Shown here: positions 53,675 to 63,728 of the stretch, one piece after another
Numbering within the stretch: the first letter of the stretch is position 1
Layout of the letters: every line of letters begins with the position of its first letter
Assembly (NCBI GenBank): GCA_016744435.1
Contig: JADGEJ010000008.1
Span: 1 to 64,000, forward strand
Source of the DNA: Lentibacter sp.
Lineage (GTDB): Bacteria; Pseudomonadota; Alphaproteobacteria; Rhodobacterales; Rhodobacteraceae
DNA: 64,000 nt
Direction: 5' to 3'
Made by a program: the position numbers and the translations under genes
The notes under the pieces: model-generated
Databases searched by the model: none
What the model was told of the DNA's origin: nothing
Seen by the model: only the letters and a program-made list of their open reading frames with translations

Positions 53675-55213
53675 CTAAGTTGGCAAGTGGATGTTGAAGC
53701 GCTCGCGGAGTGCCTGATCAAGTTCAGCGGCGAAGCGGGAGGTGGCGCGCTCAGAAAGGATTGCCTCTTTGAGGGCGGTGGCGTTTGCGATCAGGTCTGG
53801 CTTGTCTTTCTCGGCCCATTCCTTTGGGGAGGTTCTGTCGCCCAAAGTTGGATAGACGTGGTCGGTTTGCATCCGCGCCAGCGTCGCGTCTGTTCCGAGG
53901 TAGTGGCCCGGGCCGCCGAGGCAGACTTCGCGCATTTGGTCGAGCGCCAGTGTTTCGTCGTCAACTTCGATGCCGCGCACGCAGCGCAGGGCTTGGCCGA
54001 TGATGTCGTCGCCCAAGATAAGGCTCTCGTGGCAGAAGCCCAACAGAGACGCGTGCATGCCCGCAGCTTCATAGACCATGTTGAGGCCCGAGAGCCCCGC
54101 CATGACGCTGGAGCACATCTGCTCCCATCCGGCCTGCATGTCGGGCAGTTTGCTGTCAGACGCGCCCGCAGCCGCACCGCCGCAGACGCCGTAGAAGGCG
54201 TGCATTTGCGCGCAACCCGCCGTGAGCAGGGCTTGCTCGCCAGAACCAACTGCCATAGCGCCTGTGCGCAGGTCTAGCCCGAAGGGCCATGTGCCGAAGA
54301 CAGCAGGGTGGCCGGGAGCAAGCGCGTTGACGTAGACGATGCCCGCGAGGCACTCGGCGCAGGCTTGCACGATGGCCCCTGCGACTGTCGAGGGGGCCGT
54401 TGCGCCTGCCATGCCTGCCGAGAGCAGAAGCACAGGCATCCCGCCGCGAATGCAGGCTTCCATGACTTCGCAGGCTTCGGTCGCGAGCTTCATTGGCGGC
54501 ACAACAAAGCAGTTGGAGTTGCTCATAAAGGGCCGCGCGCGCCATGCGTCTTCGCCCCCCGCTATCATGTGCAGCATTTCCAAGGCTGGCGCGACAAAGT
54601 CGGGCTCGGTGAAGGACATGCCGATATGCTTCGTCGTCGCCGAGGTGCAGGCATAGACCGAGTTATAATCCATCTCGCAGTTATCAATGATATCGCGGCA
54701 AACCATAGGCCGCTGCACGAAGTGTATGTTGTTAAGGCGGTGGGCGATGCGTGTGGCGTCGTGCAAGTCTTGCAGGGTGCTTTCGCGGTAGTTTCTGCCG
54801 TCGGGTTCAACAAGGTGGACAGCCGCGCCGGCTGTGCCGTAGTGGACGCGCTGGCCCGACAGGTCGAGGTCGTGCTCTGGCACGCGGCCATGTAGCGTAA
54901 CTGCCTTGCAGGCCTTGGCCAACATGTCTTCCACCAAGGCACGGGGGAAGCGGATGCGGCCATCGTCGCCCAAGATAGCGCCTGCCTCAGTGAGCAGCTT
55001 GATGCCGCTGGGCGGCGCGTCGGCGAGGCCGATTGTTTCAAGTGCTTCCAAAGCGGCGTTGTGGATTTTGAGCACGTCAGCGTCAGAGAGCGGCTTATAT
55101 TGGCCACCCGAAAGGCCCGCGCGGATCGGGCGGGTTGCGGCTGAAAGCGGGGCGGCGCGTGAGGCGCGGCGCGCGGCGCGGCCACCGGAGCGCTTGGGGG
55201 GTTGATCGTTCAT
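53675..55213 (-). CDS. MttB-family (non-pyrrolysine) methylamine/betaine methyltransferase
   Basis: This 512-residue protein starts at the ATG at 55213; upstream codons in frame are antisense to the TPM gene and rejected. It matches the trimethylamine methyltransferase (MttB) superfamily: PLSDADVLKIHNAALEALE, IRFPRALVEDMLAKA, HYGTAGAAVHLVEPDGRNYRE (in part), GSGEQALLTAGCAQMHAFYG and GLNMVYEAAGMHASLLGF. No in-frame UAG is present, so it is the non-pyrrolysine type, which in characterised cases demethylates glycine betaine or related quaternary amines. The N terminus is Arg/Ala-rich. No corrinoid protein gene is adjacent in the window. Confidence 0.87.
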   Translation of the reverse strand: MNDQPPKRSGGRAARRASRAAPLSAATRPIRAGLSGGQYKPLSDADVLKIHNAALEALETIGLADAPPSGIKLLTEAGAILGDDGRIRFPRALVEDMLAKACKAVTLHGRVPEHDLDLSGQRVHYGTAGAAVHLVEPDGRNYRESTLQDLHDATRIAHRLNNIHFVQRPMVCRDIIDNCEMDYNSVYACTSATTKHIGMSFTEPDFVAPALEMLHMIAGGEDAWRARPFMSNSNCFVVPPMKLATEACEVMEACIRGGMPVLLLSAGMAGATAPSTVAGAIVQACAECLAGIVYVNALAPGHPAVFGTWPFGLDLRTGAMAVGSGEQALLTAGCAQMHAFYGVCGGAAAGASDSKLPDMQAGWEQMCSSVMAGLSGLNMVYEAAGMHASLLGFCHESLILGDDIIGQALRCVRGIEVDDETLALDQMREVCLGGPGHYLGTDATLARMQTDHVYPTLGDRTSPKEWAEKDKPDLIANATALKEAILSERATSRFAAELDQALRERFNIHLPT

Positions 55214-55427
55214 TGCGTTCTTTCTGATAAGGGCGTTTGAGGGCGAATGACCCTCAGGGGCGTCCCCGCGCCGCGCGGCCACGCTCGGCACCAATAGTGA
55301 CGATGACCAGAAAGATTTTACAGCGATGCGCTTGCATGGGCGTGCCTTTACCAGATGCTTAACCTGATTAAGGCGCGGCTTTTGAAGGCCTTCTGGCCTG
55401 ACTGCGACATTCTGTCGTTTTTGGGCG

Positions 55428-56288
55428 TTACCAGCTTCCGGAGGCCCCGCCGCCGCCCGAGCTGCCGCCACCGAACGAGCCGCTGGAGGAGCTTGAAGAG
55501 GTGGCCGCCGAGTAGGCCCAGATTTGCGTATCGCGGTAGTCGCAACTGCGGCAGTATTTGGTGCGTCGTTTCTGGCCCTTGGTTCTCTTAACAGCTTTGC
55601 GCGTGGTTTCGCGGGAGACGCTAAGCGCGCGCTGGCCGCAGTTGGGGCAGCGTGAGACGCGCGTGAAGCCGTCACGCACAAAGCGACCGAGCAGGAGGGG
55701 GATGAATACTGCAGCAAAAACAAGCGCCATAAGAGACATGATTATGAGGCCCGCCCAGTCGCGTTTGGGCGCGGGGGCCGCCGCGCCCAACTTATGGGGG
55801 AGGGCTATTGTGTCGATGATCTCGCGGGTGCCGTCGCTGAGGCCGCGGGGGTATTCGCCATTTTTGAAGTGAGGCAGCACGTTTCTGTCAAGGATGCGGG
55901 CGGCCGTTCCATTCCAGTCCTTGCCGTAAGACTTGCCCAGCTCAATGCGGGTTTTACGATCGTCTTTGAGCACCAAGAAGAGAATGCCGTCGTTACGCGT
56001 GCTGTCGCCGATGCCCCAGCCGTTGAACAGGCGAGTTGCAAAACCTTCAAGGCTTTCTCCCGTGCTGTAAGCGCTTTGCGACGGCAGGGTGAGCACCGCC
56101 ATTTCAATGCCGTGGGTACGGCGCAGAGCTTGTAGTTGTTTGGTGAGGGCCGCATCTTCCTCGCTCGTGAGCAGCCCGGCATAGTCGCTCACATAGGGTG
56201 ACAGGGGCGCTGGCAACTCTTGGGCAATGCTCTGTGTGGCAAGCCAGAGGAAGGGAAGTGCTAATAAGGTTCGAAGTGCTAAATGCAT
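55428..56288 (-). CDS. TPM-domain protein with zinc ribbon and Ser/Gly-rich tail
   Basis: This 286-residue protein has a signal peptide (residues 1-22), a TPM domain (VSDYAGLLTSEEDAALTKQL, in part; IEMAVLTLPSQS; NDGILFLVLKDDRKTRIELG) and a membrane helix near residue 185. Two Cys pairs, CPNCGQRAL and CRSCDYRD, form a likely zinc ribbon on the far side. The C terminus is almost only Ser and Gly, ending GASGSW. TPM proteins (YgcG-like) have been tied to photosystem or membrane repair in plants; the bacterial role is unclear. The gap before mttB (55214-55427) holds no gene. Confidence 0.85.
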   Translation of the reverse strand: MHLALRTLLALPFLWLATQSIAQELPAPLSPYVSDYAGLLTSEEDAALTKQLQALRRTHGIEMAVLTLPSQSAYSTGESLEGFATRLFNGWGIGDSTRNDGILFLVLKDDRKTRIELGKSYGKDWNGTAARILDRNVLPHFKNGEYPRGLSDGTREIIDTIALPHKLGAAAPAPKRDWAGLIIMSLMALVFAAVFIPLLLGRFVRDGFTRVSRCPNCGQRALSVSRETTRKAVKRTKGQKRRTKYCRSCDYRDTQIWAYSAATSSSSSSGSFGGGSSGGGGASGSW

Positions 56289-56573
56289 GATGGCCTCAAA
56301 AAATCAAAAGGCGAGTATAGCGCGCGGCAAGTGTTTGAGGCAAATGCAGGCTTTGAGAACAGCGGTAAAAGCAACAGGAGAAGCAACGGGGAAGCGGCAT
56401 AAACCCGCTTTGTAACGATATATTGCTTGCCAGCTTCGATATGCCTCGCTATGGACAGGGCGCGACGTTATACGACACTACAGGCGACACTGCTCCTTAC
56501 GGCTCGGTCTTTCCATCTTGTTACAGACTTAGCCGAACCGCTGCATTCCGCGAGCGGGACTTAGGAGACTACA

Positions 56574-56780
56574 ATGGCCAATGGCACAGTAAAATGGTTT
56601 AACGCAACTAAAGGCTTCGGCTTTATCGCTCCAGACGGCGGCAGCAAAGACGTGTTCGTACACATCTCAGCCGTTGAGCAAGCAGGCCTCACAGGCCTCG
56701 CCGACGACCAAAAAGTAACATTCGACATCGAACCAGGCCGTGACGGCCGCGAATCAGCGACAAACATCGCACTCGCGTAA
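56574..56780 (+). CDS. Cold-shock protein CspA family
   Basis: This 68-residue protein is a single cold-shock (OB-fold) domain with RNA-binding motifs KGFGFI (RNP1) and VFVHIS (RNP2). It opens MANGTVKWFNATKGFGFIAP. The start is preceded by TAGGAG. A leader of up to about 160 bp separates it from the previous gene, which would suit a temperature-sensing 5' UTR, though I cannot fold it here. It is followed by a terminator. Confidence 0.95.
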   Translation: MANGTVKWFNATKGFGFIAPDGGSKDVFVHISAVEQAGLTGLADDQKVTFDIEPGRDGRESATNIALA

Positions 56781-56830
56781 GCTTCTTCCCCTTTATCGGG
56801 GTCGAAACTGAATTCGATAGCAGAATTGGG

Positions 56831-56863
56831 AAAGGGCGCTCCAGCAACGGGGTGCCCTTTTTC
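56831..56863 (+). terminator. Rho-independent terminator of the cold-shock gene
   Basis: AAAGGGCGCTCC and GGGGTGCCCTTTTTC form a long stem with wobble pairs, a 6-base loop and a T tract. It starts 51 bp past the cold-shock stop. Confidence 0.8.
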
Positions 56864-56953
56864 GTTGGCGGTGTTATGGTTGCTTTAGCGCGCAGACGTG
56901 ATGAAGCCGCCTGAACGGCACATGCGCTGGCAAGATAGTATCGGAGGTGTTCA

Positions 56954-57742
56954 GTGAGTGGTGTTTGGCGACCAGAGCGGCGCAACCGGAACATCGGGAC
57001 ATCAAAGTCTGGGCATTCAAAGCCAAGTGATATGCGTGTGCCAGAGAGCTGGCAAGACAAGCACGGCAACTACTCAAGGTTTTATGAGCGTCTCGAAGTC
57101 GCGCAGGAGCAAGTTTTCACTATTGGCGACACCTCAGTGACAATGCTCTTTGAGATGCCACGCGAAGGCTTCACCTACGGATGTACGCCCCTAGATGTGA
57201 AGGCGGTTCTAACCTTAGTGGCACAGTTGACGCCTTGCACGCCCGACATTGTCGCGTTTAGGCAACCCACCCGAAAGCAGACACAGCAAAAGCCTGTCTG
57301 GGGCCGGTTTCTTTACGTTGCAGAAATTGGGAAGCACGCAGGATCTGCGATCATACTTGAAGCTCAAGAACTGGGGGCGGTGCTGGAGTGGCCAAAGCGC
57401 ATGGTGCTTGAAGATCGGGCTGAGTATGAGCGCCTCGTTGCTGACGGGCACAGGTTTGTCGAGACCAAGCGGAGTTTTGAGGCGGTACTCGAGGAGAGCG
57501 CGGTGCGAAATACGATATTGTATCGCACGGTGCTTCACGAGCTTGGGCATATGGCGCACTATCATCGGGATGTTCTTGGTGGTCGAGCCGCGCTTGATCA
57601 AGACCAAGACGTTGCCCGCGCGCTCTATTTCTCCAAGCCGGCTTCTGAACGCGAGGGCTTTGCGCATGCTTTTGCGGAGACCCTCAGCCAGTCGTGTGGA
57701 TTGGCTGGGGAGATACCGTTTGATCCGACAGGACGCGACTAG
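56954..57742 (+). CDS. Hypothetical zincin-like metalloprotein
   Basis: This 262-residue protein starts with GTG at 56954 after GGAGG. I do not recognise its family. Residues about 197-207 read LHELGHMAHYH, the HExxH zinc-metallopeptidase motif with a following His and a glutamate 40-odd residues later (REGFAHAFAETLSQ) that could be the third ligand (gluzincin-like). The N-terminal half is basic and then mixed alpha/beta. No signal peptide or membrane segment is seen, so it is likely cytoplasmic. Substrate and partner are unknown. It converges with the aminotransferase gene, whose stop it overlaps by 4 bp. Confidence 0.65.
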   Translation: MSGVWRPERRNRNIGTSKSGHSKPSDMRVPESWQDKHGNYSRFYERLEVAQEQVFTIGDTSVTMLFEMPREGFTYGCTPLDVKAVLTLVAQLTPCTPDIVAFRQPTRKQTQQKPVWGRFLYVAEIGKHAGSAIILEAQELGAVLEWPKRMVLEDRAEYERLVADGHRFVETKRSFEAVLEESAVRNTILYRTVLHELGHMAHYHRDVLGGRAALDQDQDVARALYFSKPASEREGFAHAFAETLSQSCGLAGEIPFDPTGRD

Positions 57743-58911
57743 GCGATCTCAGCCGCGAAGGTGCAGATGTCTTTGAGGGCTTTCTCAAAGGCGCTATCCT
57801 CGATTGTCATGGCGACACGCACGTGGCCCGCGGCCTCAGAACCGAAGCTTCCGCCGGGCATAACCGCGATGTGCTTCTCATCGAGCAGGCGGTTGGCGAA
57901 CTCCTCGCCCGTTAGCCCGGTTTGGCGCACGTCGAGCATGACGTACATAGCGCCAGCGGCGGGCACAGGTGTGAGCACGTTCTGGCCTGCGAGGGCTTTG
58001 AGCGCGATCTCGCGGCGGCGCTTGAACGGTGCTGCTATCTCTTCCTCAAAGCTTTCGCCTTGCTCAAGCGCAAACAGGGCTGCGTCCTGGATGTAGCCGG
58101 GCACGCCGTAGGTTGTGACTGTGGCGAGGTCGACAAGGCGGCTGATAACTTCGGCAGGCCCAACGAGCCAGCCACAGCGCGAGCCTGTCATGGCGTGGCT
58201 TTTGGACATTGAGCCAACAACCAGCGTGCGATCCGCCATACCTTCAAGCGTGCGTGGCGAGATGTGCTCGCCCTCCCAGATCTGGGTGTCGTAGACTTCA
58301 TCAGAGATAAGCGTGAGGTTATGTTCGCGCACAACATCGCAGATCATCTGCATCGTCTCGGGCGTATAGATAACGCCTGTGGGGTTGTTGGGCGAGTTGA
58401 TCAGCAGGGTGCGGGTGTTGGCGTCAATCGCCGCGACGATGTCGGCGCGCTGGGGCTGAAAGGCGTGGTCGGCGCGCGCAGGCACGGGCTTGTCTATGCC
58501 GCCAACCGCGCGGATGGTGCCGGGGTAGGTGGCATAGAACGGATCCATGTAGAGCGCTGTCTCGCCCGCGTCGAGGCTGGCCATGTGGGCCGCGAAGAGG
58601 GCAGACTGCCCCCCCGGGGTGATCAGCACGTTTTCATAAGTCGTGGGCGTGCCTGTGCGCGCCTCAACGCGAGCGGCGACGGCTTCGCGCAGGTTCATCT
58701 GGCCGTGCATGATGGCGTAGCCCGTGTTGCCCGCCTTGGCGGCCTCGTGCATCGCCTGCAAAACGGGGGCGGCGGTGAGGATGTCGTGCTCGCCGATGGT
58801 TAGCTCGGTGATTTTGACGCCAGAAGCGATCATGCCGCGCGCGCGCAGGAACAGCGCCCAGCCGTCGCCGCTATCACCTGCGATAGATTTGAGTTTGTCT
58901 GACATGTGCAT
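57739..58911 (-). CDS. PLP-dependent aminotransferase (class I/II)
   Basis: This 390-residue fold-type I aminotransferase has LINSPNNPTGVIYTPETMQ, LISDEVYDTQIWEGEHISP and the Schiff-base Lys in VVGSMSKSHAMTGSRCGWL. The pattern fits the aspartate/aromatic aminotransferase subgroup (MalY/PatA-like side). The amino donor cannot be read from sequence. The first ATG (58911) has GAGG at a better spacing than the next (58905). Confidence 0.9.
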   Translation of the reverse strand: MHMSDKLKSIAGDSGDGWALFLRARGMIASGVKITELTIGEHDILTAAPVLQAMHEAAKAGNTGYAIMHGQMNLREAVAARVEARTGTPTTYENVLITPGGQSALFAAHMASLDAGETALYMDPFYATYPGTIRAVGGIDKPVPARADHAFQPQRADIVAAIDANTRTLLINSPNNPTGVIYTPETMQMICDVVREHNLTLISDEVYDTQIWEGEHISPRTLEGMADRTLVVGSMSKSHAMTGSRCGWLVGPAEVISRLVDLATVTTYGVPGYIQDAALFALEQGESFEEEIAAPFKRRREIALKALAGQNVLTPVPAAGAMYVMLDVRQTGLTGEEFANRLLDEKHIAVMPGGSFGSEAAGHVRVAMTIEDSAFEKALKDICTFAAEIA

Positions 58912-59053
58912 GGGCGGGCCTCGCTGAATAGGGGTGGAGACATGCCTGCAGGCTGTCCCGCAGGTTGTCTGTGAGAATGGGGACCATGCGGCCTGAGGAT
59001 TGTCAATTGTGAAGAGGGAAACTTTGCTGTCTTATGCGGAGGTGAGAGTAAGT

Positions 59054-60307
59054 TTGAACAGATTTCAGCGGTTTGTTATTGCCAGCGGCTTTACCAACTT
59101 GGCTGACGGCATTGCGCTGGTGGCTTGGGCATGGATCGCCTCGCTGTTGACGCGCGACCCTTTGTTGATCGCGCTGGTATCGGTGGCGCTGCGCTTGCCT
59201 TGGTTTGTCTTTGCCGTGCCTGCGGGGATCATCACCGACCGCGTTGACCGGCAGCATCTGATCTTGAGCATGGACGTTTTGCGCTTTGCTGGGTTTGCCT
59301 GTGCTGGGGTGGCGGTATGGATGGCGCTCCCATTGGGTGAGGCGCCGCTCAGGGGGATATCAACGCCTTGGCTTTACTGGGCTTTGCTCACGGCTGCTTT
59401 GGTGGTTGGGGCTGCTGAGGTGTTTCGCGACAACGCGGCGCAGACGATGCTGCCGGCGATTGTTGAGCACGCCGAGCTTGAGCGCGCCAACGGGCGGCTG
59501 TGGAGCGTGGAGCTGATTGGCAATGTGCTGCTCGGGCCGGTGGTGGGGGCATTCCTGATTGCATGGGCGCTGCCTGTGCCGATGTTTGCCAATGCGCTGG
59601 CTTACTTGGTTGCTGTGGTGCTTGTCTGGCGCATCACGGGGCGTTTTAAGCCGGAGCGTCAGGCGGGAGCACACTGGCACGCAGAGCTGCGCGAGGCTTG
59701 GCAGTTCCTACGCGGCGCGCCGCTGCTTCTGTCACTGGCGCTGATCACGGGGTTCTGGAACCTGTTCTTTCATATGAGCCACATTGCCTTGGTCTTGCAT
59801 GTGCAAGAGAACCTTGAGGCAACTGTGCGCATATACGGGCTTGTGCTGGCAGGCGGGGCCATAGGCGGGATCATCGCGGGGTTTGTTGGCGAGCATATCG
59901 TCAAGGCGCTGGGGCCTATGCGGACGGCGCAGGTGTCGTTGGTTGTGTCGGGGCCGATCTACCTATGTATGGCCTACTTACCCACGCCGCTGGCGCTGGC
60001 CTTGGTGCTGACGGTGTTTGAGTTCTTCGGGGTGGTCTGGAACACGGTGTCTGTCTCTTACCGCCAGCGGCGCATACCTGATGTGCTTTTGGGGCGGGTG
60101 AACGCGCTTTACCGGATGTTTGCTTGGGGGATGATGCCGATCGGAATGATCGCTTCGGGCTTGCTGGTGCGGATGGGCGAGGGCCTCATGCCGCGCGAGT
60201 GGGCGCTGGTGCTGCCGTTCTTTGCGGCGGGGCTTGGGGCCATAGTGCTGGGGGCTTGGGGCTGGCGGGCGCTGGCGAGGGGCTTTGCCGGGGGCGATGA
60301 GACTTGA
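59054..60307 (+). CDS. MFS transporter of the EntS-like group
   Basis: This roughly 417-residue protein has twelve helices and MFS motif-A-like AGIITDRVDRQHLIL between helices 2 and 3. I choose the TTG at 59054 (reading NRFQRFVIASGFTNLADG) because GGAGGTGAG lies just upstream and family members start there. GTG at 59009 is an alternative. The sequence resembles roseobacter MFS proteins grouped with the enterobactin exporter EntS; the substrate is unknown. The gap to cysS (60308-60475) has no gene. Confidence 0.82.
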   Translation: MNRFQRFVIASGFTNLADGIALVAWAWIASLLTRDPLLIALVSVALRLPWFVFAVPAGIITDRVDRQHLILSMDVLRFAGFACAGVAVWMALPLGEAPLRGISTPWLYWALLTAALVVGAAEVFRDNAAQTMLPAIVEHAELERANGRLWSVELIGNVLLGPVVGAFLIAWALPVPMFANALAYLVAVVLVWRITGRFKPERQAGAHWHAELREAWQFLRGAPLLLSLALITGFWNLFFHMSHIALVLHVQENLEATVRIYGLVLAGGAIGGIIAGFVGEHIVKALGPMRTAQVSLVVSGPIYLCMAYLPTPLALALVLTVFEFFGVVWNTVSVSYRQRRIPDVLLGRVNALYRMFAWGMMPIGMIASGLLVRMGEGLMPREWALVLPFFAAGLGAIVLGAWGWRALARGFAGGDET

Positions 60308-60475
60308 CGAGGCCCACTTATGCGCGCTAGGGCTGTGCCTATGAACAACGTAATTTGCATTATCTGCTGCATTATTACCTGCTGAGTTAATCAGGCGGGC
60401 CGCTGTTCTTTATTTCATACTTGAGTTGAAGTTGCTAAGCCCGCCGCCAAAGCTATGCGCGCATGAGGGCCGACT

Positions 60476-61864
<1,389 letters not shown>

Positions 61865-61886
61865 GAGGGGTCATTGCAAGCAATCG

Positions 61887-62035
61887 CCCAGCTTGGCTGG
61901 GCAGCGCCCGAACCGCCCCCCACGGGGCGGGCGCTTTTGGCGGGCGGCTGGACTTTCCGGTTAGGGCTGTCTGTTTGACACAGTTTGCAGAAGCCTGTGA
62001 GCCGCCCCGAGCGGTTCGGGCGCTGCCCAGCCAAG
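61887..62035 (+). promoter_or_regulatory. Candidate bistable leader of cimA (25-bp perfect inverted repeat)
   Basis: CTTGGCTGGGCAGCGCCC plus GAACCGC (61892-61916) is exactly complementary to 62011-62035. The right arm ends in CCAAG, which abuts and partly forms the cimA ribosome site (AAGGAG at 62032-62037). The left arm can instead fold locally: CCCAGC-TTG-GCTGGG (61887-61901) and CCGCCCC-CCAC-GGGGCGG (61913-61930), the latter followed by GCGCTTTT. Two mutually exclusive folds, one of which hides the ribosome site, resemble an attenuator. No known riboswitch class was recognised. Confidence 0.5.
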
Positions 62036-62045
62036 GAGCGTGCGC

Positions 62046-63656
62046 ATGACTGAACGCCTCTACATCTACGACACTACGCTGCGTGACGGGCAGCAGACGC
62101 AGGGCGTGCAGTTTTCTACGCCTGAAAAGCACCAGATCGCGGAGATGCTTGATGCGCTGGGGGTGGACTACATCGAGGGCGGCTGGCCGGGGGCGAACCC
62201 GACGGATAGTGAGTTCTTTGAGCAGCCGCCAAAGTTGCGCGCGCGCTTTACCGCCTTCGGGATGACCAAACGTGCGGGGCGCAGTGCCGAGAACGACGAT
62301 GTGCTGGCCGAGGTTATGAATGCGGGCACAGACCACGTTTGCCTTGTGGGCAAGACGCATGAGTTTCATGTGCACACCGCGCTGGGCATCAGCCTTGAGG
62401 ACAACGCCGAGAACATCCGCGCGAGCATGGCCCATATCGTGGCGCAGGGGCGCGAGGCGCTGTTTGACGCCGAGCACTTCTTTGACGGCTATAAGGCCAA
62501 CCCCGCCTATGCCATCAGCTGTTTGAAAGCCGCCGAGGACGCTGGCGCGCGCTGGCTTGTGCTGTGTGACACCAACGGCGGCACGCTGCCGCATGATGTC
62601 TACGCGATCACCAAAGCGGTTATCAACGCGGGCATTGAAGGCAGCAAGCTGGGCATTCACACCCATAACGACACCGAGAACGCCATTGCCTGTAGCCTTG
62701 CCGCCATCGACGCAGGCGCGCGGCAGGTGCAAGGCACGCTCAACGGGCTGGGCGAGCGCTGTGGCAATGCCAACCTCACCACGCTCATCCCGACGCTGCT
62801 GTTGAAAGAGCCGTACGCGAGCCAGTATGAGACGGGCATCAGCCTTGACGCACTGGCAGGCCTCACGCAGGTGAGCCGCAAGCTTGACGACATTCTCAAC
62901 CGCGTGCCAATGCGCCAAGCGCCTTACGTGGGGGCGAGTGCCTTTGCGCATAAGGCGGGCCTGCACGCGAGCGCTATTTTGAAAGACCCGAGCACCTATG
63001 AGCACATTGCGCCCGAGACGGTTGGCAATGCGCGCATCATTCCGATGTCAAACCAAGCCGGGCAGAGCAACCTGCGCAAGCGGCTGGCTGATGCTGGGCT
63101 TGAGGTTGCCAAGGGCGAGCCGGCGTTGCAGCAGATCTTGGACGAGATTAAGGCCCGCGAGGCGCTCGGCTATACGTATGACAGCGCGCAGGCGAGCTTT
63201 GAGCTGTTGGCGCGGCGTGTTTTGGGCAAGATGCCCGAGTTTTTCGAGGTGAAGCGCTATCGCGTGAGCGTGGAGCGGCGCAAGAACAAGTATAACCAGA
63301 TGATCTCGCTGTCAGAAGCTGTTGTCGTTCTCAAGGTTGACGGCGAAAAGCGGCTTTCCGTGAGCGAGAGCCTTGATGAGGCTGGCTCTGATCGCGGGCC
63401 GGTTAACGCGCTCTCAAAGGCGCTGGCCAAGGACTTGGGCCGCTATGGCGAAGCGATCGCCGACATGCGGCTTGTCGACTTCAAGGTGCGCATAACCCAA
63501 GGCGGCACCGAGGCTGTGACGCGGGTTATCATCGACAGTGAAGATGCGGATGGGCTGCGCTGGAGCACGGTGGGCGTGTCGGCAAACATAGTCGACGCGA
63601 GCTTTGATGCGCTGCTTGATGCGATCAACTGGAAGCTTTTGCGCGCCACCGTTTGA
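62046..63656 (+). CDS. cimA: (R)-citramalate synthase
   Basis: This 536-residue protein is of the LeuA/CimA type with N-terminal TIM barrel: DTTLRDGQQTQGVQFSTPEK, IEGGWPGANPTD and LGIHTHNDTENAIACS. The C-terminal regulatory region is LeuA-dimer-like (KVRITQGGTEAVTRV). The GGWPGANPTD start, length and NDxx pattern match CimA-family proteins, which condense pyruvate and acetyl-CoA to citramalate for isoleucine synthesis. LeuA-type activity cannot be fully excluded. The ATG at 62046 follows AAGGAG by 8 bp; an in-frame upstream GTG/ATG adds two residues. Confidence 0.9.
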   Translation: MTERLYIYDTTLRDGQQTQGVQFSTPEKHQIAEMLDALGVDYIEGGWPGANPTDSEFFEQPPKLRARFTAFGMTKRAGRSAENDDVLAEVMNAGTDHVCLVGKTHEFHVHTALGISLEDNAENIRASMAHIVAQGREALFDAEHFFDGYKANPAYAISCLKAAEDAGARWLVLCDTNGGTLPHDVYAITKAVINAGIEGSKLGIHTHNDTENAIACSLAAIDAGARQVQGTLNGLGERCGNANLTTLIPTLLLKEPYASQYETGISLDALAGLTQVSRKLDDILNRVPMRQAPYVGASAFAHKAGLHASAILKDPSTYEHIAPETVGNARIIPMSNQAGQSNLRKRLADAGLEVAKGEPALQQILDEIKAREALGYTYDSAQASFELLARRVLGKMPEFFEVKRYRVSVERRKNKYNQMISLSEAVVVLKVDGEKRLSVSESLDEAGSDRGPVNALSKALAKDLGRYGEAIADMRLVDFKVRITQGGTEAVTRVIIDSEDADGLRWSTVGVSANIVDASFDALLDAINWKLLRATV

Positions 63657-63665
63657 GTGTTGCGA

Positions 63666-63715
63666 TGTAACCTTGACGTTACACGCGCGACCCTCTATGT
63701 AACGCTAAGGTTACA
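63666..63715 (+). promoter_or_regulatory. Promoter with two TGTAAC-N6-GTTACA operators
   Basis: TGTAACCTTGACGTTACA (63666-63683) and TGTAACGCTAAGGTTACA (63698-63715) are both perfect 6-6-6 palindromes, 32 bp centre to centre, or three helical turns. Between and across them lie TTGACG (63673-63678) and TATGTA (63696-63701) spaced 17 bp, a good -35/-10 pair for the membrane-protein gene at 63729. A repressor dimer at each site would block RNA polymerase. The regulator is outside the window. Confidence 0.7.
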
Positions 63716-63728
63716 TGGGAGCGACGTG

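Noticed and set aside
53675-55213. Pyrrolysine-type MttB
   Set aside because: There is no in-frame UAG before the natural stop and no pyl genes nearby; it is the non-pyrrolysine form.
55214-55723. A 170-residue N-terminal extension of the MttB-like protein
   Set aside because: It is antisense to the zinc-ribbon end of the TPM-domain gene and continues low-complexity sequence; the family starts at the ATG at 55213.
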